This document shows, piece by piece, positions 18,101-25,876 of a DNA stretch of 64,000 bases (positions are counted from its first letter, which is position 1; each line of letters starts with the position of its first letter). The stretch spans positions 1-64,000 of the forward strand of contig DATBYF010000046.1 in NCBI GenBank assembly GCA_036513895.1. The letters are read 5' to 3'. A program made the position numbers and the translations under genes. The notes below the pieces were generated by a model that worked only from the letters and a program-made list of their open reading frames with translations, ran no database searches and had not been told where the DNA came from. Source of the DNA: Palsa-147 sp036513895 (GTDB lineage Bacteria > Acidobacteriota > Terriglobia > Acidiferrales > UBA7541).

Positions 18101-18231
18101 CGCAGGCGGCCGGTGAGATCGAACGGTTGGCTCACACAGGAACCGTAGAAAGCACAAGTGTAGAGTTCAGGATCCTACAAGAAGAACTTGAAAGACTATT
18201 TTCTGAGCTCGAAGCTTTGCCCGCACGATAA
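15156..18231 (+). pseudogene. BarA-like hybrid histidine kinase (sensor-HAMP-PAS-HisKA-REC-REC-Hpt), frameshifted
   Basis: From ATG 15156: first membrane helix (IVIITSAIALLVASAVF), periplasmic sensor of CHASE8 type, second helix near residue 165, HAMP, PAS, HisKA (SHEIRTPMNGIMG), HATPase (IVNLVGNAIKFT, GGTGLGLSIS), receiver 1 (LLDAQMPDMDGF) and receiver 2 (IFMDVQMPEMNGW). The frame then ends at 17745-17747. The rest of receiver 2 (MTAHAMKGDEERC, YLSKPIRTQELL) and an Hpt domain (DAHALKGSSANLG) follow from 17722 in another frame. At the junction only 4 nt separate the His and Met codons where about 15 are expected, so an 11-nt deletion is likely. As written, phosphotransfer through receiver 2 and Hpt is uncoupled. 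Confidence 0.85.
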
Positions 18232-19235
18232 CGTTCTTCTTTACTCCATCAGCGATTGACCCGCAACAGACTTAAACTCCTCGGATATGCAGTTTGAGAG
18301 CCTCGAACGGGACAGAAGCAATCTAGATCGCGAGTCGATGCATTTCACACATCGACCTGCTACTTGCGTCGCGATGCCCGGCATAGCGGGCGCGAACTGG
18401 CGCAGGCCTCGCTCCCACTCGGCTGCAGAGCGTTTCATGCATTTTACGCGGTCAACTCGCGGTCCATAGAGGTCATCGGGGACGCTCGCGGTATTAGAGT
18501 GCAAAAAATGCTGGCGTGAATCTACGCCAGAATGGACCCACGATAGCCGTGTCGCGATATCAATTCCGCTTACGTGCCGTTCGCAAACAAATCAGCGCAA
18601 TTTTAGCTATGCGATGGTAGATGATCGAAAACACCTGGCTGGCAGTGTGGACGATGACCAAAGAATGCGCATTGATTTTGAAGAAATTCTTTACCGATGG
18701 CGGGTGCAGCGCGTCGAGACTATCCACCGAGCGTCGTTGGAATCAGATGCTCCTGGACCTACTTGCGGATATTGCCGAAATGCGAAACCTCGACCGCCAA
18801 AATCTGCTTAGCCACTCGCCAGTAACTAGCTCCGCCGTAAGCCGAAACGCCAACATCCTGGAACGCACGCTCGATTCCGTGCCTCCCACGGCAAGTCTTA
18901 AAAGTATCCGCGGGGATTCGCGAGAAGCTTAACGATTTGGCCTAGATGCCCGTCCGTCGGCAACCTAGCTTTGCCGAAAGTGTCAAACGCACGGCCAGCA
19001 GCGATTTGAGTTCGATGAGTACTGCCGAGTAGGCGACCGATCGTCCAGCTGCGTCGGAGTGCTGTGGATGGATGAACAGCTAAATACAGGTTACATTATA
19101 TTACCTTAGTGCTATCTTTTTGGTTTAATTTGGAGGTGCCCAGTCCCAGGATACCTCTGTAATCGCTTACGTGCGTTGGCCCGAATTAGGCGTTTGGTCG
19201 ATTAAACGTGGGCTGAGTCACGGCGGGCGAAGTCG
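18232..19235. other. Gene-poor interval with one good stem-loop
   Basis: About 1 kb without a supportable gene. CTGGCGT (18511-18517) and ACGCCAG (18524-18530) form a perfect 7-bp stem with a 6-nt loop but no T-tract, so it could be a weak terminator or a structured RNA element. Two smaller repeats (GTCGATG/CATCGAC near 18335-18356 and GCCCG/CGGGC near 18376-18391) lie to the left. Short open frames at 18614-18932 show no recognisable domain. Confidence 0.4.
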
Positions 19236-19247
19236 ATGAGGGGATCA

Positions 19248-20417
19248 ATGAAGGTCATGCTTACGTCGTTCGGTATTCAGCAAGCATATGCCGCAGCGTC
19301 ACGCGGGGCATCGCCATTTTACAGGGTGCCGCCAGTGTCATTTCGCTTAGTCAGTTCGAAATTCTCGCCTGATTACGAACTTCTGATCCTCTGTGATCAG
19401 ATTGTCATGGACGAGTCATCTTTTCAACAGCTGGTTGATCGCCCCGCTGCTACCTTCGCTGGAGTAGCCGAAACATTCCGAGCGCTCAGGGGTGACGGGA
19501 GAATAGAACTTGTCGATTTCGGGTCGATTCTTCGCGCCAATTCCGATCTGCTCAACAAGATGCTAAATCACGATATGAATGCTCTTGATCGATGGGTTGA
19601 ATCGCTTCGCGAGTCGCTCACCACGTGGCGGCACTTCGCGGAGAGTTTCAGGAGAATTTTGCATGCCGAACATTCGCGGCCGAGCACCTTGCGCTTCGAT
19701 ACTGAGGAAATAGCTAACCTTGCAACTCATACGAAAAGTGGGTTCGGGGACGAGCTTATTAGTGCCTTGCATTATGGCAACATGCACACCGCTTACATTG
19801 ACATGATGGTCGGGGATGCATTGAGCCCGTCAAAGATGCGCAGCCCGAACGAATATAGAAGCGCGTTGCAGGATTTGATCCAGCCGTATCTGGCTTACGT
19901 CAACGCGAACCTCGTACTGGCAAGCGAACTGAAGGTTCCTTTTCATGACTGGCAAGACTTCATGCCGTTCTACTCAACTAAGTTCTTGTCCATGGGGAAA
20001 CGAGAACATGAGACACAGCGGGGCAGGAAAGAGGTAGAACGCCTTTTCACGATTGCATTCCCAGACCTAGCCATCCAGGACAGTCGAACGCTTCTTAAGG
20101 TACTCAATGACAAACGAGTTCAAGACCTTCGTAATCTCGTAGGTGATGCCGTCCACGGGAGGGTGAAGTTCGACGAGCACTTCGCAAACTCGGTGCTTGC
20201 AGAGGTGCTTCGAAGCGAACGTAGGCTTACACGATTCCGTAGCATACTAGGATACGTCGCGCTGACCATCGGCGTAATTCCGGTGATCGCCACTCCAGCG
20301 CAGAAATTCGTTGAAGAAATCACTGGCGTGTCAGCCGCGAAGAAATTGAAGCGAAAGCGCCAATGGTTCTACATGCTCAGCGACTTCGCTGACTCTTGGG
20401 AGGACGTGACGATATGA
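19248..20417 (+). CDS. Unknown protein of about 389 aa, single C-terminal hydrophobic segment
   Basis: I do not recognise this protein. It is mostly helical and charged, with a hydrophobic stretch near the C-terminus (LGYVALTIGVIPVIATPAQKF) that could be one membrane helix or an amphipathic hairpin, then a basic tail (KKLKRKRQWFYML). No signal peptide. I prefer the ATG at 19248, which has GAGGGG 4 nt upstream; ATG 19236 is possible. It stands alone, flanked by 1.0 kb and 0.7 kb of gene-poor DNA, which is typical of a laterally acquired orphan. Its long intact frame among decayed neighbours suggests it is expressed. Confidence 0.75.
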   Translation: MKVMLTSFGIQQAYAAASRGASPFYRVPPVSFRLVSSKFSPDYELLILCDQIVMDESSFQQLVDRPAATFAGVAETFRALRGDGRIELVDFGSILRANSDLLNKMLNHDMNALDRWVESLRESLTTWRHFAESFRRILHAEHSRPSTLRFDTEEIANLATHTKSGFGDELISALHYGNMHTAYIDMMVGDALSPSKMRSPNEYRSALQDLIQPYLAYVNANLVLASELKVPFHDWQDFMPFYSTKFLSMGKREHETQRGRKEVERLFTIAFPDLAIQDSRTLLKVLNDKRVQDLRNLVGDAVHGRVKFDEHFANSVLAEVLRSERRLTRFRSILGYVALTIGVIPVIATPAQKFVEEITGVSAAKKLKRKRQWFYMLSDFADSWEDVTI

Positions 20418-21116
20418 GTCGAATCGATCTTGCTCACCTCAGGCCAGCCGGTTGCTCGTGAAGAACATGTGTTAAATTGAACAGGCGCCACAAACTTGCG
20501 GAGTTATAAAAAAACAAATCACACGGGACATTTCACCCACGTCCCGCCCGGGGCCGGGTACTTCGCCTAAATATTCGGCCCCTTACTTTTAATAGCTTCC
20601 GTTGATCAGACAGATCCCTGACTCGTCGGATATTCCGCATTGGGAATGAAACACGAGAGTGGACCGCGAAAGCTAGTCGACCCAAAAGTGCTAACTAACT
20701 CATTAATCAAAACGTGTCTACAAATCAGATGATCCCTGAAGTACCGCGGCCTCTTCGCACAAATCAAACAGAACCAGTTTCGACTGACCGGCGTTGACTT
20801 GCCGTTGGGTACAGCGTGAAGCTGCGCGGCAATACTTGATTCTTTTCTGCTGTCTCCGGGAGGACGATTTCGCACTATCGAGTTTGAAAAACTCAGTGGA
20901 CGGAATGGTCGTCGTCTATAAGAACGAAGCTGCCGGAAGAACGGGCAGTAACGACCCCATCGATAACATGCAAACACAAGCGGTAGCACGATAGGAGCGC
21001 CACAAAGTCAGGCATTTCAAGATTGCCGCAACCGGGACGGCGACAGCGATCGATAGACCAGCGGGAATTATCTGACGTGATTTTACAGTAGAATCAGCGG
21101 ATGAACTCCGGGGTTG
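20418..21116. other. Gene-poor interval with possible terminator hairpins
   Basis: About 700 bp. CGGGAC (20524-20529) and GTCCCG (20541-20546) form a 6-bp stem, and GGGCCG (20551-20556) pairs with CGGCCC (20576-20581). The pair lies 107 bp past the orphan gene and may end its transcript, although only a short T-run follows. The minus-strand open frame at 20606-20989 has no domain or ribosome binding site and is not called. Confidence 0.4.
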
Positions 21117-21488
21117 TTAGCGGTGCGCCATCTTCTGAGCCATGTACAGCAGAAGACGCCTGTCGGTTTCTGTGGTCTTCGACAACAATCGGCGAAAACG
21201 TGACAGAATACGCGCCTCCTTGCCCCTGCTGCCCCACGCGATGTCGTCAGATGTCTTTCTCTTCGGAAGATTCGGAAGTTCAGGCGGTTCCTCTCCATCG
21301 TAGAACAAATGATAGAGGGGAACCTCCATCGCATGCGCCAGTTTCTCTAGCGTCTCGATCGATGGAACGGTGTGGCCATTCTCGACGCGCGAAATGTAGC
21401 AACGCAGTAGACCTGTCCGCTTTTCAATGTCGCCTTGCGATAGCTTCTTTGACTCTCGAAGTGTGCGAAGCCGATCGCAAATTATCAT
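21117..21488 (-). CDS. XRE-family helix-turn-helix regulator
   Basis: About 123 aa. An N-terminal Cro/CI-type HTH (RLRTLRESKKLSQGDIEKR, GLLRCYISRVENGHTVPSI) is followed by EKLAHAMEVPLYHLFYDGEEPP and a basic helical C-terminus (RFRRLLSKTTETDRRLLLYM). This compact two-part layout is a known small XRE type, possibly binding DNA as a dimer. I place the start at the ATG ending at 21488; an ATG 18 nt upstream (21506) is equally possible, and the frame beyond it reads as non-coding. It is followed by a CRP-family gene on the same strand, upstream by about 170 bp. Confidence 0.85.
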   Translation of the reverse strand: MIICDRLRTLRESKKLSQGDIEKRTGLLRCYISRVENGHTVPSIETLEKLAHAMEVPLYHLFYDGEEPPELPNLPKRKTSDDIAWGSRGKEARILSRFRRLLSKTTETDRRLLLYMAQKMAHR

Positions 21489-21656
21489 AGTGTTAGTATT
21501 TACCATTCTTGTATGATCGGTGCAACCCCAAATTAGAGCGACGAATTCATAGTTTCCTGTAGTTCCAGTAGTACCGGTATATGCTGCAAGTCTTGCGTTC
21601 ATCCCCCGTGGCTTAGGTAAAAAGACAACGCTGTAGAGGCAAAGCCGCTTCGCTCG

Positions 21657-22361
21657 TTACTCGTGGAGGACAACACTGAGCAGAGAATTGTCGATGTTAA
21701 TCTCACCGTTGTATTTGATGAAACCGAGCTTCCTGAACTTGTTCATGAAAAAATTGACGCGGGACCGCGTTGTACCAATCATTTCCGCGAGCGTCTCCTG
21801 CGACACTTTGCCAAGAACCTTTTGAGGTTGGTTTTGGGCGCCATAGCGCGCGAGCAGTAGCAGGGTACGCGCCAGCCTTTTCTCCGTGGAGTTGAAGAGC
21901 TGGTCGATCAGATCTTCTTCAACTCGTATATTTCTTGTCAGCATGTAGGCGATGAAGCGATCGGAGAACTCGTGTTCCCTGTGGAGCACGCGAATCATCT
22001 CGTTTTTCTCAATGACGAGCAAAGTGGTGGGTGCGATTGCTGTCGCTGTCGCTATGCAAATCGACTGACCCGCCAGGCATCCTTCACCAAAAAAATCGCC
22101 CTGCCCTAGAATCGCGACCACAGCTTCTTTGCCGATCCCGTTCACCACAGCAAGCTTCACGCCGCCTTCCTGAATGTACATTACACTCTTTGCGGCATTG
22201 CCCTGCGCGAAGACGGTTCCATTTTTTCGAAACTTCACAACCTTCCTGCCGAGTCCCGTCGAGTCGAGGAACAACTTCACATCGAATGCAGGGATTCCTG
22301 AATTCGCTTTTCGAGGAGAGCGAGGGACATTGCCGGATACGCGACGAACAGCGGATGACAC
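21657..22361 (-). CDS. CRP/FNR-family transcriptional regulator (paralogue 2)
   Basis: 234 aa, co-linear along its whole length with the regulator at 4529-5236. Shared blocks include NSxIPAFDxKLFLDS near the N-terminus, VMYIQEGGVK, RNIRVE, DLIDQLFNS, EKRLARTLL and the winged helix TTRSRVNFFMNKFRKLGFIKY. The effector pocket (GQGDFFGEGCL) lacks FNR-type cysteines. Two intact paralogues plus a remnant in 18 kb point to duplication or repeated acquisition; different recognition helices (TTRPRV versus TTRSRV) are very similar, so targets may overlap. Confidence 0.93.
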   Translation of the reverse strand: MSSAVRRVSGNVPRSPRKANSGIPAFDVKLFLDSTGLGRKVVKFRKNGTVFAQGNAAKSVMYIQEGGVKLAVVNGIGKEAVVAILGQGDFFGEGCLAGQSICIATATAIAPTTLLVIEKNEMIRVLHREHEFSDRFIAYMLTRNIRVEEDLIDQLFNSTEKRLARTLLLLARYGAQNQPQKVLGKVSQETLAEMIGTTRSRVNFFMNKFRKLGFIKYNGEINIDNSLLSVVLHE

Positions 22362-22583
22362 GATGCTGTTAGAGTAGCACGATCCAATTAGCTGCTCAAT
22401 ATTGGATAAGTCCGTCTATTCCTTTCGCCCAAGAGAAACCGTCGCCCTCCCTTTTTGTTTCCGTGAGAAAATTCATCGCCCCTGGCCTTGCGAGGCACCT
22501 GATACGGCGTGGGCTGGCGGGAGTAGCTTTCTTAAATGCCGCATCAGTTTGTGGTTGAGAAGGCTGCCGGTTATGGTGCTCAC

Positions 22584-23093
22584 TCACTGTTTTTCGTTGT
22601 CATAGATTGCCTGCACGAACGACAGACTTCCGCAGACGTATTCGATTAAATGCTGTGCAAGAGATCCGGGAGTGACATGCGCACGGCCTTTGTACGTGAA
22701 TTCCAATTCTTCATAATCGTTAACGGTGACCCTGATTTCGTCGTATCCAGCCGGAATGATTTTGTCTGGGGCTTCCCTTTTGCGTTCGTCGATATCCACG
22801 GACTGTTCGTCAACGTTTAGTCGCATGCTGAGTTCCCTCCAGGGAAGTTTGCATCCCCGAAGCTCACAACCAAGCGCGGTCTTGATGACAGTGCATTGGC
22901 AGCTTGTGTCATTTGGAAACGCCTGGCTCAGTTTGGAAGAATCGGCTTGCAGCCGTTCCATGAAGGAATCCCAAAATCCAGGGGCATTAGCGCTTATGAT
23001 TTTCGCTCTGTGGAGTCTAAGCTCCTCGTGTGTTTGACAGCTCTCGGCGAGCGCGCTGTTCTTTTCCTTGAGTTTGTCAATCCAGTCGGACAT
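22584..23093 (-). CDS. Unknown acidic protein, about 169 aa
   Basis: Soluble protein beginning MSDWIDKLKEKNSALAE. The first half is helical; a middle segment has paired cysteines (SCQCTVIKTALGCELRGCKLPW) that could bind metal or form disulfides, and the C-terminus ends in an extended beta-rich stretch (GYDEIRVTVNDYEELEFTY). I do not recognise the family. The ATG at 23093 has GGAG about 8 nt upstream and is preferred to the longer frame to 23255. A small membrane protein gene is divergent from it. Confidence 0.7.
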   Translation of the reverse strand: MSDWIDKLKEKNSALAESCQTHEELRLHRAKIISANAPGFWDSFMERLQADSSKLSQAFPNDTSCQCTVIKTALGCELRGCKLPWRELSMRLNVDEQSVDIDERKREAPDKIIPAGYDEIRVTVNDYEELEFTYKGRAHVTPGSLAQHLIEYVCGSLSFVQAIYDNEKQ

Positions 23094-23269
23094 GATCCCA
23101 TCTCCATTCCCACGAGCTTTGACTTGTAGTCCGCCGAACTCCAGTTTCGCGGCGCTTTCTGTCAGATTGAAGCCATACGCAAGAAACTGAATAACGGGTG
23201 ATGGTGTAAGCAGCTTCGTTCCTGTACCGTTTGGATTATGAATACCGTTTTTCATACAAAGGAAATGAA

Positions 23270-23452
23270 GTGATCCTCGCTATTTTGATAGGAATGTGCC
23301 TGCTTTGCGTTCTTGTGCTTCTGACCCGCGTGGCCATGCGGCGAGGGATTGCGCACATATTCGAGGGGAAAATGACGATGTCGGAAATGAAATCCGACCT
23401 ATGCGCGCCGACACAGGAACGAATAGGTCGGTGGGAGGCATCATTAAAGTAG
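23270..23452 (+). CDS. Possible small single-helix membrane protein
   Basis: 60 aa from GTG 23270, preceded by AAGGA at a workable distance: one strong hydrophobic helix (ILAILIGMCLLCVLVLLTRV) then a charged tail (RRGIAHIFEGKMTMSEMK). It is divergent from the unknown gene to its left. The frame is open 13 codons further upstream. No homologue comes to mind, and a minus-strand frame covers the same bases, so this remains tentative. Confidence 0.4.
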   Translation: MILAILIGMCLLCVLVLLTRVAMRRGIAHIFEGKMTMSEMKSDLCAPTQERIGRWEASLK

Positions 23453-23752
23453 TTCCTGCGCGCGAAGAGAAGTAGCTCGAAAACCGACGGTTTTGCCTCA
23501 CGCACATCACTCAGTTCGCACTTTTACATCGCGTCTATCGGAAACGTCTTGTAGTTTTGTTTGATGGATACAGTACTATTCAGTTGCCCTGGATAATCTC
23601 TTTCAGGCGTTCATTGCATTTCGGACAAACGCTGACTCCTAAGGCAGACGCAACAGGTGGCGACACTATCAGAGGCGGGCACATACGCCGAAACATTCAT
23701 GCGTCCCCGGAATGTAAACTCTCGACAGGATCTGCGATCGTTGGACTTTCGA

Positions 23753-25777
23753 TCATGGCTCGATTGGCTTCTTTTTGACCAAAGGCTTCGCCGATTTTTT
23801 GTTTTCAACTTCCCCTGCGCTGAGCAAGGTAAGAGAGTCCTTCGCGTTGAATGGATATAGGCGGACCGACTGTTGTCCCGTGGTATTCAGCGAAACGTCC
23901 ACGCGCCGATTATTCGCCATCACGACGACTTGCAGGTTCGCCTCGATTCGTTCCCGCTCCGCATCGCTCAGGTCTGGATTCTGCTCGATGAGCTGTTTCA
24001 CCTGCGCCGCGTCGAGATTCTGCTCTTTGCCCAAGGCCCGAGTCTCAATGTGGTCAGCGGGAATTCCGTGGCCGACCAAGAAGTCCTTGGTAGAGTCTAC
24101 CCGTCGCTCGGTCAGGTCCTTATTGAATTCAACTGACCCGCGATGATCCGCGTGGCCCTCGAGGATCAAATGTGCGTCTGGCTTGAATGTGAGATACCGG
24201 CTGAAATCAGCCGCCAGCGATAGCAGAACTCTCTGCTGGCTCTCGACCAATCCACCGGTTGGATTCGCAATCGTCGGCCGCGCAGTTGGGAAATAGATAC
24301 TGTGAAGCGCAAGCCTGGTTTCGAGCTCTCTCACTTCCGGTGGAGGCTGAGCCGCCTGCACATCAATGCTGAACGTGCAATCCGCGGTTCCCGTGCGGCC
24401 ATCGTCCACATGCCCCGAAATCGTGTAAGAGCCCGGCGTCAGCCCGGCCGATTGAAACGCGACGTTAGCGCCGGCACCATCAATTCTTCCACCGCTTGCG
24501 TTCCACGAATAAGTCAAAGGATCGTTGTCAGGATCGCTGGCTGTAGCCGTGATTTGCACTGGATTGCCGACAGTCACTGACATTCGGTCCGCCGAGCATG
24601 CGATCGTTGGCGGGCGATTTGGCCGCGGTTGAACGCGAATGCTTGCTGAGCAGCTAGTCGAACCGTTTCGTCCATTGTCCACGCGCACGCTGATCGTGTA
24701 AGTCCCAGGCTGCACGTTTGAAGAATTCCAGCGCACTCCCGGACCAGTCCCGTCAATCGCGCCCTCGCTCGCCGACCACGAATAATTCAACGCACTTCCG
24801 CCCGGATTCGAGGCTTGGGCGCGAACGGCAACGACATCGCCCGATCCCGCATAAACAAATTCCGGATCTGCCGAGCAAGTTGCCGTCATTGGCACGCTCG
24901 GCGCGGGCGCCGGCTTCCCGCCAAAACGAAACACAATTCCTGCAGAAAATCGCGCGTTGCTCTGCCATCCGCGTGCTGACCCCGGCGGCACCGTTGGATT
25001 GTTGAAATGGGTCAAGAGGTAGTCAGCTTGAAATGGGCGAATGGCAATGTGCCGGCTAATCTTGATGTCGAAACCAATTCCAAACATCATCGCGAACGCG
25101 TTATCGGAGCCAAGCGGCATACAAATCGCGTTTCCAGTGCATCCCGAAATTGACACCGTGCTCGCATACGCCCCGCCGAACAGCGCTTCAGCAAATGGCG
25201 TAAATCTCGAACGCCCGCGGTAGGAAAGTCGTGGACCGAACATATACGCGTAGGCGCTGCCGTCTGCTGCCAGCGTTCGGCTGCCGGTCGGGCTCGAAAG
25301 CGTTACGCGAGTGTTGTCGAACCCGCCAAAATCCGCCACGAGTCCAACATACCGGTTGAAATTAAATGCAATGTTGGTGCTCCCGCCGTGCAGATATCCG
25401 ATGCGATTATTTGGCGAGGTCGGCATAGCTCGCCAAAATGAGTACCCGAAGAACCATTCGATCCTCGGAGTATAGTTTTCCGAATCGCTACCCTGATACG
25501 TCGCGCCATAGGCTCTGCCAGAGAGTTCAGGTGCAGCAGTTCCACGTGCACTAAGCTCCGGAAGTGGCGGCTGGCTCGTCGAGTATTCCAGCGGCAGATT
25601 CTTAAAGTCCGTTGGCTGCGTAGCATTGGCGACATCGGGCGCGTCGTTCGAGGTAGCAGCCGCAGCCGCTTCATTCGCCGATTTCGCCTTCGGCTTCGTA
25701 TCATCGTTCGCGCGAACGCCAGGCACGATCACGAAAGCCATGGCCATTGTGCCAAGAATGCGAGCTGCCAATTTCAT
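23753..25777 (-). CDS. OmpA-family outer-membrane protein with two Ig/PKD-like repeats
   Basis: 674 aa. Signal peptide (LAARILGTMAMAFVIVPGVRA), linker, an eight-stranded OmpA-type barrel at about residues 100-290, two tandem immunoglobulin/PKD-like repeats (each with CSADxxFVYAG or CSADRMSVTVG-type starts and YSWSASEG or YSWNASGG cores) at about 300-475, and a C-terminal OmpA peptidoglycan-binding domain (ILEGHADHRGSVEFNKDLTE, RRVDSTKDFL). It should anchor the outer membrane to peptidoglycan. AGGAGA precedes the ATG. A short basic tail (SAKPLVKKKPIEP) follows the OmpA domain. Confidence 0.9.
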   Translation of the reverse strand: MKLAARILGTMAMAFVIVPGVRANDDTKPKAKSANEAAAAATSNDAPDVANATQPTDFKNLPLEYSTSQPPLPELSARGTAAPELSGRAYGATYQGSDSENYTPRIEWFFGYSFWRAMPTSPNNRIGYLHGGSTNIAFNFNRYVGLVADFGGFDNTRVTLSSPTGSRTLAADGSAYAYMFGPRLSYRGRSRFTPFAEALFGGAYASTVSISGCTGNAICMPLGSDNAFAMMFGIGFDIKISRHIAIRPFQADYLLTHFNNPTVPPGSARGWQSNARFSAGIVFRFGGKPAPAPSVPMTATCSADPEFVYAGSGDVVAVRAQASNPGGSALNYSWSASEGAIDGTGPGVRWNSSNVQPGTYTISVRVDNGRNGSTSCSASIRVQPRPNRPPTIACSADRMSVTVGNPVQITATASDPDNDPLTYSWNASGGRIDGAGANVAFQSAGLTPGSYTISGHVDDGRTGTADCTFSIDVQAAQPPPEVRELETRLALHSIYFPTARPTIANPTGGLVESQQRVLLSLAADFSRYLTFKPDAHLILEGHADHRGSVEFNKDLTERRVDSTKDFLVGHGIPADHIETRALGKEQNLDAAQVKQLIEQNPDLSDAERERIEANLQVVVMANNRRVDVSLNTTGQQSVRLYPFNAKDSLTLLSAGEVENKKSAKPLVKKKPIEP

Positions 25778-25876
25778 TGTCGTCTCCTGAATCGTGCCTG
25801 CCGGACGCGAAGCGGATGAACGAATCCGCCTCGCATCAAACCGGTCCGCGCCGCTCTAAGAATCCGCTTTCTATAT

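Noticed and set aside
20606..20989. Minus-strand open frame of 127 codons
   Set aside because: Arg/Ser/Pro-rich composition, no ribosome binding site and no known domain; likely spurious.
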